Source: Alphaproteobacteria bacterium (lineage in GTDB: Bacteria > Pseudomonadota > Alphaproteobacteria > UBA6615). Taken from it: DNA of 64,000 nt. The notes beneath the pieces are model-generated. The model was given only the letters and a program-made list of their open reading frames with translations. It was not told the origin of the DNA and did not search any database. Every line of letters starts with the position of its first letter. The stretch's first letter is position 1. This document shows, piece by piece, positions 1-10,786 of the stretch. The position numbers and the translations under genes are program-made. The stretch lies in assembly GCA_009691025.1 (NCBI GenBank), contig SHWB01000005.1:1-64000 (forward strand), read 5' to 3'.

Positions 1-133
1 CGAAGGCGAGATAGAATAACAGCGGCAGGATGATGCCGAAATTGATGACCGGCGGCTTCAGGTAGTAGACGACGGCGTCCTTCTTCGCCACGACCCAGGC
101 CGCGTGCGCCTGGCGGAGGATGCGAGCCGTCAT
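1..133 (-). CDS. Putative ABC-2 type transporter permease, N-terminal fragment (runs off left edge)
   Basis: Only about 44 codons are in the window. The peptide begins MTARILRQAHAAW, has a KKD motif (residues 17-19) and passes into a hydrophobic segment near residue 30 (INFGIILPLLFYLAF). A short basic N-terminus followed by a first membrane helix fits ABC-2 type permeases. Its ATG lies one base after the TGA of the upstream cNMP-binding gene, so the two are probably co-transcribed. The family call rests on the N-terminus alone and is tentative. Confidence 0.4.
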   Translation of the reverse strand, partial: MTARILRQAHAAWVVAKKDAVVYYLKPPVINFGIILPLLFYLAF

Positions 134-134
134 G

Positions 135-516
135 TCAGGCCTGTGCGGCCATGAAGCGAGAGGCGACCGCGGGGTCGTCCCGTAGGACCGTGCGACCCTG
201 TTGGCGGCATGGACGCGCACGGCGGCGGCGCGGGTCGCGATGGCGTCGCAGTGATAATGCGCCGAGAACAGGGCCGCCTCGGCAAGGCCCTCGCCGTGGC
301 CGGCATTGAACAGTACGAGGAGATGGCCACCGGCATCGTGGCGGACGAGCTGGACGCGCCCGGCTTCGACTTCGAAAATGGCAACACAGGGATCGCCCTG
401 ATGGAACAGCACCTCGCCGGCAGCAAGACGACGGCACGGCGCCGCCCGTCGCATTTCGGCGGGCAGCCAGTGTCGCCCGGCCGCGACGGATGGCCTGCTC
501 TGCGTTCCGGCGCCGG
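135..516 (-). pseudogene. Crp/Fnr-type cyclic-nucleotide-binding domain protein, frameshifted
   Basis: One reading frame encodes a cNMP-binding beta-roll: LAAGEVLFHQGDPC, then EVEAGRVQLVRHDAGG, then LAEAALFSAHYHCDAIAT, which is the usual order in Crp/Fnr regulators. Near position 195 the match jumps frame and finishes as VLRDDPAVASRFMAAQA before TGA. So there is one indel near the end of the sensor domain. No helix-turn-helix domain follows, so this would be a truncated regulator or a stand-alone sensor domain. No convincing start codon is visible; it begins directly after the SDR stop at 517. The frameshift could be a real mutation or a base-call error. Confidence 0.55.
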
Positions 517-1274
<758 letters not shown>

Positions 1275-1415
1275 GCGATCCTCCCGAAACTCGGTGGGGC
1301 GCACTTTATCCGGCACGGCGGCGGCGAGCCAGTCCGTGGACAATTGGCGGCCATCCATGGTTGCACGGCGCAAAATGCGCTGCCAATCTCCACCCGATTC
1401 GCCGCGGAGAACACG

Positions 1416-2384
1416 ATGGCCGGCCGCCAGAAGATACTCGTGACACGTAAGCTGACCGATCGGGTCGAGGCCAGCCTGGCGGCGCTGTTCGACGCCACCC
1501 TCAACCCGGAGGATCGCCGTTACGCCAGCGCTGATGTGATCGCCTCCGCGGTAGGGCACGATGCCATACTGCTGTGCACCAGCGAGCCGCTAGACGCCTT
1601 TGCCATAGCGGCGCTGCCGGAGAGCGTGAAAGTCATCGCCACCCTGTCGGTCGGCACCGACCATGTCGACATCGCGGCGGCGAAGGCGCGCGGCATCGCC
1701 GTTCTCAACACGCCGGGCGTATTGACCGACGCGACGGCCGATGTCGGCCTGCTGCTGCTGCTCGGTGCCATGCGGCGGGCGCGCGAGTGGTCCGAGCTGG
1801 CCGTCTCGGGCAATTGGCAGGGTTTCAACCCGACGCTGCTGCTGGGCGTGCAGATGACCGGGCGCCGCCTTGGCATTCTCGGCATGGGCCGCATCGGCCG
1901 CGCCGTGGCGCAGCGGGCGCGGGCCTTCGGCGCGGAGATCCACTACCACAACCGGTCCCGCCTGGCGGCCGGCGAAGAGGCGGGGGCGACCTATCACGCC
2001 GTTGCCGACGAATTGCTGCGGGCGAGCCAGTTGCTGGTGCTGTCGGCGCCGGCGACGGACGAGACGCGCCGCTTCCTCAACGCGCGCCGGCTGGTGCTGC
2101 TGCCGCGTGGCGCCATCGTCGTCAACATCGCGCGCGGCGACCTCGTCGACGACGATGCACTGATCTCGGCGCTGCAGTCCGGCCACATCGCCGGCGCCGG
2201 CCTCGATGTCTATAACGGCGAGCCGTTACGCATCGATCGGCGCTACTGGACGATGTCCAACGTGTTCATGACGCCGCATATCGGCAGCGCCACCATCGAG
2301 GCGCGTGACGGCATGGGCATGATCATCGTCGACGGCCTCGTCGATCTGTTCGCCGGCCGCGCGCCGGCCAACCGCGTGGTGTGA
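1416..2384 (+). CDS. D-isomer-specific 2-hydroxyacid dehydrogenase (glyoxylate/hydroxypyruvate reductase-like)
   Basis: This is a 322-aa cytoplasmic NAD(P)H-dependent reductase, the usual length for the family. It has the TDHVD motif of the substrate domain, the nucleotide-binding GMGRIG at about residue 152, and the catalytic set Arg (NIARGD), Glu (NGEP) and His (TPHIGS). The likely reaction is reduction of glyoxylate or hydroxypyruvate; the exact substrate cannot be read from sequence. The start at 1416 is chosen over the track start (1008) because it has GGAG upstream and begins right at the fold (KILVTRKL). It is intact although both neighbours are broken. Confidence 0.85.
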   Translation: MAGRQKILVTRKLTDRVEASLAALFDATLNPEDRRYASADVIASAVGHDAILLCTSEPLDAFAIAALPESVKVIATLSVGTDHVDIAAAKARGIAVLNTPGVLTDATADVGLLLLLGAMRRAREWSELAVSGNWQGFNPTLLLGVQMTGRRLGILGMGRIGRAVAQRARAFGAEIHYHNRSRLAAGEEAGATYHAVADELLRASQLLVLSAPATDETRRFLNARRLVLLPRGAIVVNIARGDLVDDDALISALQSGHIAGAGLDVYNGEPLRIDRRYWTMSNVFMTPHIGSATIEARDGMGMIIVDGLVDLFAGRAPANRVV

Positions 2385-2388
2385 TTCG

Positions 2389-3047
2389 CTACAGTGCCGC
2401 CGCGACCGCTGCCAGTGGCGAGGTCCAGCCGAACAGCGCGTTCGAGGAGCGGATCATCTCGATCGTCTTCTGCCTGAACGCCGGATAGTAGCTGGCCGTG
2501 CAGTCTTCGACGAGGAGGCAGTTGTAGCCGCGGTCGTTGGCCTCGCGGATAGTGACTGCCCGCAGACTTCGGTCGTGACACCGCAGACGACGAGCTGTTC
2601 CGCGCCCAGCCGGCCCAGCATGTCGTGGAGATCCGTGGCGTAAAAGGCGCCCTTGCCGGGCTTGTCGATCACCGGCTCGCCGGGCAGCGGCTGCAGCTCG
2701 TCGATGAAATCGCTGCCATATTAGCCGCGGATCAGCAGGCGGCCCATCGGCCCATGATCGCCGATGCGCAGCTTCGGGTTGCCGCGTCGCAATTTGGCCG
2801 CCGGGCAATCGTAGAGGTCGGGCTTGTGCGTCTGGCGGGTATGGATGACCGGCAGGCCTCGCGCGCGGAACAGGTCGACCAGCGACACCACGACGGGCAC
2901 GATCGCCTGGCAGGGCGCGACGCCGAGGCCGAGCAAGGCGCCATAGCCGCCGGGCAGCAAATAGTCGCGCTGCATGTCGATGGCCAGCAGGGCCAGCGTC
3001 TCGGGTCGGAATTAGAACGGGTAGGGAGCGGCGTCGATAAGCGGCAT
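2389..3047 (-). pseudogene. Isochorismatase-family cysteine hydrolase, two in-frame TAA codons and one frameshift
   Basis: The reassembled protein has the family hallmarks: LLAIDMQRDYL (catalytic Asp), GEPVIDKPGKGAFY (catalytic Lys) and CGVTTEVC (nucleophile Cys). It is broken by TAA at 3012-3014 (PYPF*FRPET), TAA at 2721-2723 (LIRG*YGSDF, where relatives have RGEYG or RGERG), and a one-base deletion near 2560 just after the Cys motif. Both stops fall where Glu is expected. Length without the breaks is about 219 aa, normal for amide- or biuret-hydrolase-like members. The substrate is unknown. The end at TAG 2389 is a natural C-terminus. Confidence 0.75.
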
Positions 3048-3159
3048 CGCGGGGCTCCCGCCATTTGTGCCGGCCAAGTATAAACCTCTCGGGCGCCGGC
3101 AGCCTTGCGGGTTACCCGCCCGTGCCGGACAATCGCCGCCCGTGACCGGGAGAGGAAGC

Positions 3160-4128
3160 ATGAAGACGCGCGCCGCCGTGCTGGTCGAAATGGACCGCCA
3201 GCGCCCGTACGCCGAGAGCCGCCCTCTGGAGGTGGTCGAACTCGACATCGAGGCGCCCGGGCCGTCCGAGGTTATGGTGCGCGTCGAGGCTGCCGGCCTC
3301 TGCCATTCCGACCTTTTGGCCAGCGACGGCAACCGGCCGCGCCCGGTGCCTATGTTGCTGGGCCACGAGGGCGCCGGCGTGGCCGAGGCGGTCGGCACGG
3401 GCGTCGCGCCAGACGATCTCGCGGTCGGCGACCATGTCGTGATGGTCTTCGTGCCCGGCTGCGGCGCCTGCGTGCCGTGCATGGAGGGCAGGCTAGCGCT
3501 GTGCACGGCGGCGGCAAAGGCCAATGTCGCCGGCACGCTGATCTCCGGCGCGCGGCGCCTGTCGTGGATCGGCAATCCGGTCAATCACCTCGGCGTCGTC
3601 GGCATGGTCGGCGTCGGTCTCAATGCGCTGCTCGGCGGGCTCGCCGCCGGGGCGGTGCAGGTGGTGGCGCTCGATCTCGACCCGCGCAAGCTCGAACTGG
3701 CCCGCCAGCTCGGTGCCACCGCGGCCTTCGATGCCTGCGCCGCCGATGTGGTTGAGCAGGTGAAAGCGGCGACCGGCGGCGGTGTCGACGTGTTGGTGGA
3801 AACGGCCGGCGCCGCCCCCGCCGTCGAACTCGCCTACGCCATCACGGTGCGCGGCGGCACCACGGTCACCGCCGGCCTGGCACATCCGGGCCGCAAGGTC
3901 TCGGTACAACAGGTCTCGCTGGTCGGCGAGGAACGCACGCTGAAAGGCAGCTACATGGGCAGTTGCGTGCCAGCGCGCGACATCCCGCGCTACATCGCTA
4001 TGAATGAGGCTGGCAAGCTGCCGGTCGAGCGCGTGCTGAGCGACTTCATCCGCCTCGACGACATCAATCATGGCTTCGACCGGCTGGCCGACGGTGCCGC
4101 CATCCGCCAGGTCATCCGCTTCAACTGA
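3160..4128 (+). CDS. Zinc-dependent alcohol dehydrogenase (class III-like MDR) with an internal in-frame deletion
   Basis: The reading frame is open and starts at an ATG with GAGAGGA upstream (the track start is 93 bases further up). It keeps CHSD and GHEGAG (two catalytic zinc ligands), the four structural-zinc cysteines ([15 protein letters not shown]) and the Rossmann motif GMVGVG. At 322 aa it is roughly 50 aa short. The missing part is between NPVNHLGV and VGMVGVG, where relatives carry the SAFAEY and FGCxxxTG segments, including the third catalytic zinc ligand. I therefore expect a non-functional or altered enzyme despite the clean frame. It ends 7 bases before selA and may share its transcript. 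Confidence 0.75.
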   Translation: MKTRAAVLVEMDRQRPYAESRPLEVVELDIEAPGPSEVMVRVEAAGLCHSDLLASDGNRPRPVPMLLGHEGAGVAEAVGTGVAPDDLAVGDHVVMVFVPGCGACVPCMEGRLALCTAAAKANVAGTLISGARRLSWIGNPVNHLGVVGMVGVGLNALLGGLAAGAVQVVALDLDPRKLELARQLGATAAFDACAADVVEQVKAATGGGVDVLVETAGAAPAVELAYAITVRGGTTVTAGLAHPGRKVSVQQVSLVGEERTLKGSYMGSCVPARDIPRYIAMNEAGKLPVERVLSDFIRLDDINHGFDRLADGAAIRQVIRFN

Positions 4129-4135
4129 GGCAGGC

Positions 4136-5548
4136 ATGCCAGATATCGACCGCACCGCGCTTGCCGCCATCCCGTCCGTCGACAGGCTGCTCGGCCTGCC
4201 GATGGTCACGGCGCTGGTCGCCGAGCATGGCCGCGTGCCTGTCACGACGGCGATGCGGGCCGAGCTGGCGGCGATCCGGCGGGCGCTGGTGGCCGGCGAA
4301 GCGGTATCGGCCGACGAGGCCGTCATAGCCGGCCGCGCCGCCGCGGCTCTGGCGCGTGCCGCCGTGCCGTCGCTTCGCCCGGTGTTCAACCTAACCGGTA
4401 CCGTCCTGCACACCAATCTCGGTCGTGCGCCCTTGCCGGAGGAGGCGGTGGCAGCAATCGCGGCGGTGGCGCGCGGCGCCGCCAATCTCGAATTCGACCT
4501 CGCCAGCGGCAAGCGCGGTGAACGCGATGATCACATTGCCGAACTGCTACGCGAGTTGACCGGCGCCGAGGCTACAGTGGCCGTCAACAACAACGCCGCC
4601 GCCCTGCTGCTGCTGCTCAACACGCTGGCGCGCGGCAAGGAGGTGGTGGTCTCGCGCGGCGAGCTGATCGAGATCGGCGGCGCCTTCCGCCTGCCGGACA
4701 TCATGGCCCGCGCCGGTGCTAAGCTGGTCGAGGTTGGCACCACCAACCGTACCCATGCGCGCGACTACGAAGGCGCCATCGGTCCGAAGACCGCGCTGCT
4801 GCTCAAGGTGCACACCAGCAATTATCGCATCGAGGGCTTCACCGCCGCCGTCGATGAAGCGACGCTCGCCGGCATCGCGAAGAAGTACGGCATCCCTTTC
4901 GCTTCCGACCTCGGTTCGGGCAGCCTCGTCGACCTCGCGCGCTGGGGCTTGCCGCCGGAGCCGACGGTAAGCGACACGCTGGCCTCTGGCGCCGACCTCG
5001 TCACCTTCAGCGGCGATAAGCTGCTCGGCGGGCCGCAGGCGGGCCTGATCGTCGGCCGCAAGGGTCTGGTGGCGCGTCTGGCGAAGAATCCGCTCAAGCG
5101 ATCGCTACGACTCGGCAAGCTGACCATCGCCTCGCTCGCCGCTGTGCTGGCGCTCTACCGTGACCCCGACCGGCTCGCCGCCCGGCTGCCGGCGTTGCGC
5201 CTGCTGGCGCGTCCGCAGGCCGACATCCGTGCCGCCGCCGAGCGTCTGGCACCGCGCGTGCAGGCGCGGCTGGGGCGCGACTGGTCGGTCGCCGTGGTGT
5301 CCTGCGCCAGTCAGATCGGCTCGGGCGCTCTCCCGGTGGAAGCACTGCCCAGCGCCGGCCTCGCCCTGATGCCGGTCGCCGCGCGCGGCGGCGGCCGCGC
5401 GCTCGACCGTCTTGCCGCCGCGCTGCGGGCGCTGCCGGCGCCGGTCATCGGCCGCGTCGCCGAGGGCACGCTGCTGCTCGATCTTCGCGTGCTGGAGGAC
5501 GAAGCCGGGTTCCTGGCCAGCCTCGCCGCGCTCGAGGCCGCCGCATGA
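4136..5548 (+). CDS. selA: L-seryl-tRNA(Sec) selenium transferase
   Basis: SelA is a PLP enzyme that converts Ser-tRNA(Sec) to Sec-tRNA(Sec) using selenophosphate. The 470-aa protein has the expected order: an N-terminal helical tRNA-binding part, [14 protein letters not shown] at about residue 85, and the PLP-lysine segment [12 protein letters not shown] near residue 300. The start at 4136 (MPDIDRTAL) agrees with the family N-terminus. It overlaps selB by ATGA, so the two are translationally coupled. Rare codons occur in it (CTA in FNLTG, ATA near 4327), but no residue appears lost. Confidence 0.95.
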   Translation: MPDIDRTALAAIPSVDRLLGLPMVTALVAEHGRVPVTTAMRAELAAIRRALVAGEAVSADEAVIAGRAAAALARAAVPSLRPVFNLTGTVLHTNLGRAPLPEEAVAAIAAVARGAANLEFDLASGKRGERDDHIAELLRELTGAEATVAVNNNAAALLLLLNTLARGKEVVVSRGELIEIGGAFRLPDIMARAGAKLVEVGTTNRTHARDYEGAIGPKTALLLKVHTSNYRIEGFTAAVDEATLAGIAKKYGIPFASDLGSGSLVDLARWGLPPEPTVSDTLASGADLVTFSGDKLLGGPQAGLIVGRKGLVARLAKNPLKRSLRLGKLTIASLAAVLALYRDPDRLAARLPALRLLARPQADIRAAAERLAPRVQARLGRDWSVAVVSCASQIGSGALPVEALPSAGLALMPVAARGGGRALDRLAAALRALPAPVIGRVAEGTLLLDLRVLEDEAGFLASLAALEAAA

Positions 5549-7497
5549 TCGTCGCCACCGCTGGCCATATCGACCACGGCAAGACGGCGCTGGTGCGCGC
5601 GCTGACCGGCGTCGATGCCGACCGGTTGCCGGAGGAGAAGCGGCGCGGCATGACCATAGATCTCGGCTTCGCCTATACGGCGCTGCCCGATGGCACGGTG
5701 CTCGGAATCGTCGACGTGCCCGGCCATGAACGCTTCGTGCGCGCGATGGTCGCCGGCGTCGCGGGCGTCGACACGGTGCTGCTGATCGTCGCCGCCGATG
5801 ACGGGCCGATGCCGCAGACGCGCAAGCATCTCGGCATCATCGACCTGCTGGGCATCGCGCGCGGCGTCGTTGCGCTGACCAAGATCGACCGTGTGCCGCC
5901 CGAGCGTGTCGCCGAGGTGACGGCTCAGATCGAGGCGATGCTGGCACCGACGTCTCTGGCCGGCGCCCCGGTCTTTCCGGTCTCGGCCATAGCGGGGGAC
6001 GGCATCCCGGCATTGTCGGCATATCTCGCCGCGACCGCGGCGTCGCTGCCGCCGCGCCTGACGCAGGGCGGCTTCCGCCTGTCGATCGACCGCGCTTTTA
6101 CGCTGGCGGGCGCCGGCCTCGTCGTCACGGGAACGGCCTATTCCGGCCGCGTCGGCGTCGGCGATCGCCTGATGCTGTCGCCCGCCGGCATTGAGGTGCG
6201 CGTGCGCGGCCTGCATGTGCAGGATCGCAAGGCGGAAAGCGGCCAGGCAGGCGACCGCTGCGCCGTCAACATCGTCGCCGCCGGACTGGAGAAGACTGCC
6301 ATCGCGCGCGGCGACTGGCTGGTCGCGGGCGAGTTGCATGCGCCGACGGATCGTGCCGACGTGGTGACTCGCGTGCCGGCCGACGCCGCCCGCGTCTTCG
6401 CCGATGGCACGCCCGTGCATCTGCATCACGGCGCCGGAGACATTCCGGCGCGCGCCTGGGTGCTGGGTGGGCCGAGCCTGGCGGCTGGCGTCGAGGGGCT
6501 GGTGCGCATCGCGCTCGACCGGCCGGCAGCGCTGCTGGCCGGCGACCGCTTCGTGCTGCGCGACCAGTCCGGCCGCCAGACTTTGGCCGGCGGGCGCGTC
6601 GTCGACCCGTTCCCGCCGCCGCGCGGCCGGGCGCGCAGCGACCGGATGGCGGCGCTGGCGGCGCTGTCCGAGGCCGATCCCGTCGCGGCCCTTGCCGCCC
6701 TGCTCGACGCTACGCCGGGCGGCGTCGATCTCCACCGCTTCTTCCTCGCCCGTAATCTCGATTCGCCGGCTCGCGAGGCAGTGCTGGCGTCCGTGCCGAT
6801 GCAGCGCGCCGGGGACATGGCGCTGGCGCCGCGTCATTGGCAGGCTCTCGGGACGCGCCTGCTCGCCGCCCTCGCGATGGCGCACAAGGGCCAGCCCGAC
6901 CGCCTTGGCCCGGATGCAGGCACTTTGCGCCGCACCGCCGGCGGGCCCGCCGGCCCGGCCGTCGTGGCGGCGGTGCTCGCCGTGATGCAAGCGGAGGGGC
7001 GCGTTTCCGCCACCGGGGTGTGGTGGCGCCTGCCGACCCACAAGCCCGCTCTCCAGCCGGCCGATGCCGCGCTGTGGCGCGACATCGAGCCGCTTTTCGC
7101 CGCGGCGGGCAACGCGCCGCCGGTTGCCAACGAGATCGCCAAGCTGTTGCGTGCGACGCCCGATCGCGTCATGTCGGTACTGCGCCGTGCTGAGCGCCTC
7201 GGCCTCGTCGTGCGCATCGGCCGCAACCGTTTCGCGCCGACCGAGACGGCCGCGCAATGGGCACGCACGGCAGAGCGCCTGGCGCGCGCCGGCAATCTGC
7301 AGCCGACGAACTTCCGCGACGAACTGGCCATCGGCCGCAATCTGTCGGTCGAGATTCTCGAATATCTCGACCGCGTCGGCATGACGCGGCGCGAAGGCGA
7401 GGGCAGGCTGCTGCTGCGTCCGGCTTCCTCATTGCTCGCCGCCGCGCAGCGGCCGGATAGTAATCTTCTCCCAAAGGGAGAGGGCTCCCGGACTTGA
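5545..7497 (+). CDS. selB: Selenocysteine-specific elongation factor SelB
   Basis: SelB is the GTPase that delivers Sec-tRNA(Sec) to in-frame UGA codons by binding a SECIS hairpin. The 650-aa protein starts at ATG overlapping the selA stop. It has GTPase motifs G1 GHIDHGKT, G3 DVPGHE and G4 TKID, EF-Tu-like domains II and III, and a long C-terminal region matching the winged-helix SECIS-binding domains. The last ten or so residues ([11 protein letters not shown]) are encoded by an intergenic repeat element, so the natural C-terminus may have been extended into it. A complete SelB indicates that Sec is in active use. Confidence 0.95.
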   Translation: MIVATAGHIDHGKTALVRALTGVDADRLPEEKRRGMTIDLGFAYTALPDGTVLGIVDVPGHERFVRAMVAGVAGVDTVLLIVAADDGPMPQTRKHLGIIDLLGIARGVVALTKIDRVPPERVAEVTAQIEAMLAPTSLAGAPVFPVSAIAGDGIPALSAYLAATAASLPPRLTQGGFRLSIDRAFTLAGAGLVVTGTAYSGRVGVGDRLMLSPAGIEVRVRGLHVQDRKAESGQAGDRCAVNIVAAGLEKTAIARGDWLVAGELHAPTDRADVVTRVPADAARVFADGTPVHLHHGAGDIPARAWVLGGPSLAAGVEGLVRIALDRPAALLAGDRFVLRDQSGRQTLAGGRVVDPFPPPRGRARSDRMAALAALSEADPVAALAALLDATPGGVDLHRFFLARNLDSPAREAVLASVPMQRAGDMALAPRHWQALGTRLLAALAMAHKGQPDRLGPDAGTLRRTAGGPAGPAVVAAVLAVMQAEGRVSATGVWWRLPTHKPALQPADAALWRDIEPLFAAAGNAPPVANEIAKLLRATPDRVMSVLRRAERLGLVVRIGRNRFAPTETAAQWARTAERLARAGNLQPTNFRDELAIGRNLSVEILEYLDRVGMTRREGEGRLLLRPASSLLAAAQRPDSNLLPKGEGSRT

Positions 7498-7698
7498 CGT
7501 CGCAGGCCGCGTGAGCGGCCAAGACGTTTATACCGGGAGGGTGGGGGTTACGGTCCGTGGATAGGGAAGCCCAACTACGGCGCGCCCGTGTCACGTCCCT
7601 GAGTTGACCGATAGCCGCATAACCCCTCACCCTTCCCGCGTTAGGATCGCTGCGTTCGCCAAGGTGGCAAGCCCTCTGCCAAAGGGAGAGGAAGACCT
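7458..7698. repeat. Intergenic repeat-like stretch with two CCAAAGGGAGAGG copies
   Basis: The 200 bases between selB and coxL hold two near-identical direct copies, CCCAAAGGGAGAGGGCT (from about 7470) and GCCAAAGGGAGAGGAAG (from about 7680), plus CCCCTCACCCTTCCC. This resembles the short palindromic intergenic elements common in alphaproteobacteria. The first copy supplies the end of the selB reading frame. No gene is seen here. The two genes converge on it, so it could also work as a bidirectional terminator. Confidence 0.45.
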
Positions 7699-10026
7699 TC
7701 AATTCGGGCGTGCCGCCCGGATCGCCTGCCAGATACGCTCCGACGTGGCGGGCGTGTCGATGTGGGTGACGCAATACTTCGACAGCGCATCGACGATGGC
7801 GTTGGTGACGGCAGGCAGGGCGCCGACGGTGCCGGACTCGCCGGCGCCCTTCACGCCCAGCGGGTTGGTCGGCGTCGGCGCCGGGTTAGATACTACCGTG
7901 ATATCGCAGAGGTCGAAGGCGCGTGGCATGGCGTAGTCCATGAACGAGCCAGCGAGCACCTGCCCAGTCTCGGCGTCGTATGCCTTGTCCTCCATCAGCA
8001 CCTGACCGATGCCCTGCGCCAGAGCGCCATGGATCTGGCCCTCTAGTAGCAGCGGATTGAGTACGGTGCCAACATCGTCTACCACGACATAGCTCGCGAG
8101 CCGCGCGACGCCAGTCTCGGGGTCGATCTCAACCTCGCAGACATGGCAGCCATTGGGGAAATTGCCGGCCTCGGCCTTGTAGGTCGCCGTCTCGTAGAGG
8201 CCGGGCTCCATGCCATTTGGCAGTTTCGCCGGGTTGAAGGCGGCCCGCGCCACCTCGTGCATGCCGAGGCCGCGATCGGTGCCGGCAACCATGAAGCGGC
8301 CGCCCTCGAAGGCGATGTCGGCCTCTGCCGCTTCCAGCAAATGCGCGGCGATGCGCTTTCCCTTCTCGACTATCTTGCCTGCTACCATGACGAGCGCTCC
8401 GCCGCTCATCGCCGAGGATCGTGATCCACCGGTTCCCATGCCGAAGGCGACCTTGTCGGTATCGCCCTGGATGAAAGACAGCCGCGCGGGATCGATGCCG
8501 AGACGGTCGTAGAGGATCTGGCTCTGCACCGTGTAGTGGCCCTGGCCGTGATGCACCGATCCGGTGACGAGCGTTGCGTCGCCGCCGGCATCGAAGCGCA
8601 GCTCGGCCGTCTCGACGGTGGCGTCGGCGGCCTGCTCAATGGTGTTGGTCACGCCGATGCCGCGAAGAAGGCCGCGCCCGGCAGAGGCTTCCCGTCGTGC
8701 CGGGAATCCTTTCCAGTCGGCGAGCGCCAGAGCTTTTTCGAGATTGTCGTCGAAATGGCCGCTGTCCCAGGTGTAGGTCAGCGGCGTCCTGTACGGCATG
8801 GCGCTCGCCGGCACGGTGTTCTGCCGGCGCAAATCGGCCGCGTCGCGACCCAGCTTGCGCGCCGCGAGGTCGGCCAGCCGCTCAATCATGTAGGCGGCTT
8901 CCGGCCGCCCCGCGCCGCGGTAGGGCGAGGTGCAGTGGGTGTTGGTCAGCATGCCCGAGATGGCGACATGGATTGCCTTGGTCGTGTAGGTGCCGGCAAC
9001 CGAACCGATATTGACCACCGGCGGCAGGGCGCCGCGGAACGACACATAAGCTCCGAGATTGGCCCAGCTCCGGATGCGCACGGCAAGGAAGTTGCCGGCG
9101 TCGTCCAGCGCCAGCCCGGCATCGACGGTATTGTCGCGGGCGTCGTCGTCGCTGATATGGCTTTCGCTGCGCGTGGCGATCCATTTGACCGGCCGGCCGA
9201 CGCGCCTTGCCGCCCACAGCACGAGGATCATCTCGGGATAGACCGAGCCGCGCAGGCCGAAGCTGCCTCCGATGTCTCCGGTGACGAGGCGCAGCTTGGT
9301 CTCGGGAATCTTCAGCGTCGTCTCGGCGATGGCGCTGCGGAACAGCCAGGGCCGCTGGAAGCCGGTATGGAGAGTGTACCGACCGGTTCCATCGTCCCAC
9401 TCGCCGATGGCGCCGCGCGGCTCCATCGTATTGGCGGTGATGCGGTTGATGACGAGGCGCTGTTCGACAACATGAGTAGCCGTGGCGAAGGCACGCTCGA
9501 CCGCAGCCTTGTCGCCGGCCTCGTAATAGTAGGATTCGTTACCCGGACAGTCGTCGTGCAGCACCGGCGCTCCAGGCTGCGCGGCGTTGTATGCCGACAC
9601 GACCGCCGGCAGCTCCTCGTAGTCGACATCGACCAACTCGGCGGCGTCACGCGCCTGCTCCTGGGTGCGCGCAACGACCACGGCGACCGGCTGGCCGACG
9701 ACGCGGACGCGCCCGACGGCGACGGCCGGGCGGAATGGCACGTACATTGGCGCGCCGCCGCGCTGCTTGTAGGCTGCCATCGAGGGCAGGGAGCCGAGAC
9801 CGTCGGCAGTGTAGTCCTCGCCCGTCAGCACGGCCAGGACGCCAGGCGACGCTAGCGCCGCCGCCGTCGCGATCGAAAGGATCGCGGCATGCGCGTGCGG
9901 CGAGCGCACCACCGCCATCCAGGTCTGGCGCGGCAAATCCACATCGTCGAGATAGCGGCCCTGGCCGCGCAGCAGGCGTGGATCCTCGAATCGCGTGACC
10001 GGCTGGCCGACCGAAAACTCGCCCAT
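7699..10026 (-). CDS. Molybdopterin-binding subunit of a xanthine dehydrogenase/aldehyde oxidase-family enzyme (CoxL-like, form II type)
   Basis: This 775-aa protein is a large catalytic subunit of a molybdenum hydroxylase. Family features are an N-terminal a/b-hammerhead domain (GQPVTRFEDPRLLRGQGRY), GGSFGLRG in the Mo-pterin domain, the AYRGAGRPEAAY signature typical of form II CoxL-like proteins rather than the AYRCSFR of true CO dehydrogenase, and GAGESGTVGALPA near the C-terminus with the catalytic Glu. The start at 10026 (MGEFSVGQP) has GGGAGG upstream; the track start adds 50 unrelated residues. The FAD and 2Fe-2S subunits (CoxM, CoxS) are not next to it. The substrate is unknown. Confidence 0.9.
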   Translation of the reverse strand: MGEFSVGQPVTRFEDPRLLRGQGRYLDDVDLPRQTWMAVVRSPHAHAAILSIATAAALASPGVLAVLTGEDYTADGLGSLPSMAAYKQRGGAPMYVPFRPAVAVGRVRVVGQPVAVVVARTQEQARDAAELVDVDYEELPAVVSAYNAAQPGAPVLHDDCPGNESYYYEAGDKAAVERAFATATHVVEQRLVINRITANTMEPRGAIGEWDDGTGRYTLHTGFQRPWLFRSAIAETTLKIPETKLRLVTGDIGGSFGLRGSVYPEMILVLWAARRVGRPVKWIATRSESHISDDDARDNTVDAGLALDDAGNFLAVRIRSWANLGAYVSFRGALPPVVNIGSVAGTYTTKAIHVAISGMLTNTHCTSPYRGAGRPEAAYMIERLADLAARKLGRDAADLRRQNTVPASAMPYRTPLTYTWDSGHFDDNLEKALALADWKGFPARREASAGRGLLRGIGVTNTIEQAADATVETAELRFDAGGDATLVTGSVHHGQGHYTVQSQILYDRLGIDPARLSFIQGDTDKVAFGMGTGGSRSSAMSGGALVMVAGKIVEKGKRIAAHLLEAAEADIAFEGGRFMVAGTDRGLGMHEVARAAFNPAKLPNGMEPGLYETATYKAEAGNFPNGCHVCEVEIDPETGVARLASYVVVDDVGTVLNPLLLEGQIHGALAQGIGQVLMEDKAYDAETGQVLAGSFMDYAMPRAFDLCDITVVSNPAPTPTNPLGVKGAGESGTVGALPAVTNAIVDALSKYCVTHIDTPATSERIWQAIRAARPN

Positions 10027-10229
10027 GGCTCCCGCCTCCCGTTTTTGTTGATTCCAGTCTAGTGAATGGTGGCGGGGCGCGGCAGGGCGCCAGACGGTCG
10101 CGCCCTCGAAGAATTGTGCGAGAACCGAGGCTGAATAATTATTCGAAATTATCGATTGAAAATACTTCTCTTCCATACCATTTAAGTAGGTTCTCCAGAA
10201 TTATCTTTAATAATTGAACGGAGCGTCGC
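10027..10229. promoter_or_regulatory. AT-rich divergent intergenic region
   Basis: Between coxL (minus) and the small gene at 10230 (plus) lies an island far more AT-rich than the rest of the window, from about 10128 to 10220 (AATAATTATTCGAAATTATC, TTATCTTTAATAATTGA). It probably carries promoters for both directions. A sequence like TTGAAA followed about 17 bases later by a T/A-rich hexamer is present, but I cannot fix exact -35/-10 boxes. Confidence 0.45.
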
Positions 10230-10376
10230 ATGTCCTACAAGAAATTCGACACGGAACGAGACGCCCCCGGCAAAAGCAAGCCCGTGGACAAGTACAAAGC
10301 CGCCCCCGTCGCCGCGCCGCCCGTGACCGCGCCCGTGAAGGGCCCGGCCAAGGCCACGCCGACGGCCAAGTCCTGA
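10230..10376 (+). CDS. Small basic Lys/Pro/Ala-rich protein (48 aa), unknown function
   Basis: This ORF is too short for the supplied track. It starts at ATG with GGAG 6 bases upstream and reads MSYKKFDTERDAPGKSKPVD, followed by a low-complexity Ala/Pro/Lys tail, to TGA. It is strongly basic, has no membrane segment and is likely disordered. A strong SD, an AT-rich leader and a coherent composition argue that it is real. I do not recognise a function. Confidence 0.55.
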   Translation: MSYKKFDTERDAPGKSKPVDKYKAAPVAAPPVTAPVKGPAKATPTAKS

Positions 10377-10453
10377 CGCCGGGCGCGGAGGGGGCTAGGG
10401 CCCCCTCCGGCGCGCGTCCAGGGGCCGACATGCGACCAGCCGGGAGGTGACCG

Positions 10454-10786
10454 ATGACGCTGCGCACAAGCACAAGGACCGTGACCTTCGCGCGGCCCTT
10501 CGCCCTGGTCGGATTCGACGATACCTTGCCGGCCGGCGACTACACCGTGGAAACCGAGGAGGAGCTGTTGGACGGCCTCTCTTTTCAGGCCTGGCGGCGG
10601 GTACTGACGCTGCTTCACCTGCGCGCGGCGTCCGGCCGGCCGGGCCTCTGCGGAAGTCTGGCGATCGACCCGACCGTGCTCGAAGCCGCGCTCCAGCGCG
10701 ACCGGGAGGTCCCTCATCCCTCGGTGGCAAGTGGTCGGTGCGATGTCGGCGCGAATCGGCATGGCCCGGCGGGCCTGTCGTCATGA
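10454..10786 (+). CDS. Conserved hypothetical protein (110 aa)
   Basis: The gene starts at ATG with GGGAGGTGA upstream. The first part, TVTFARPFALVGFDDTLPAG, then YTVETEEELLDGLSF, resembles a small family common in rhizobial-type alphaproteobacteria in which the protein is predicted to form a beta-rich fold; no biochemical role is known to me. The C-terminal 25 residues look less protein-like. Its TGA overlaps the ATG of the next gene (ATGA), so the two are coupled. Confidence 0.65.
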   Translation: MTLRTSTRTVTFARPFALVGFDDTLPAGDYTVETEEELLDGLSFQAWRRVLTLLHLRAASGRPGLCGSLAIDPTVLEAALQRDREVPHPSVASGRCDVGANRHGPAGLSS

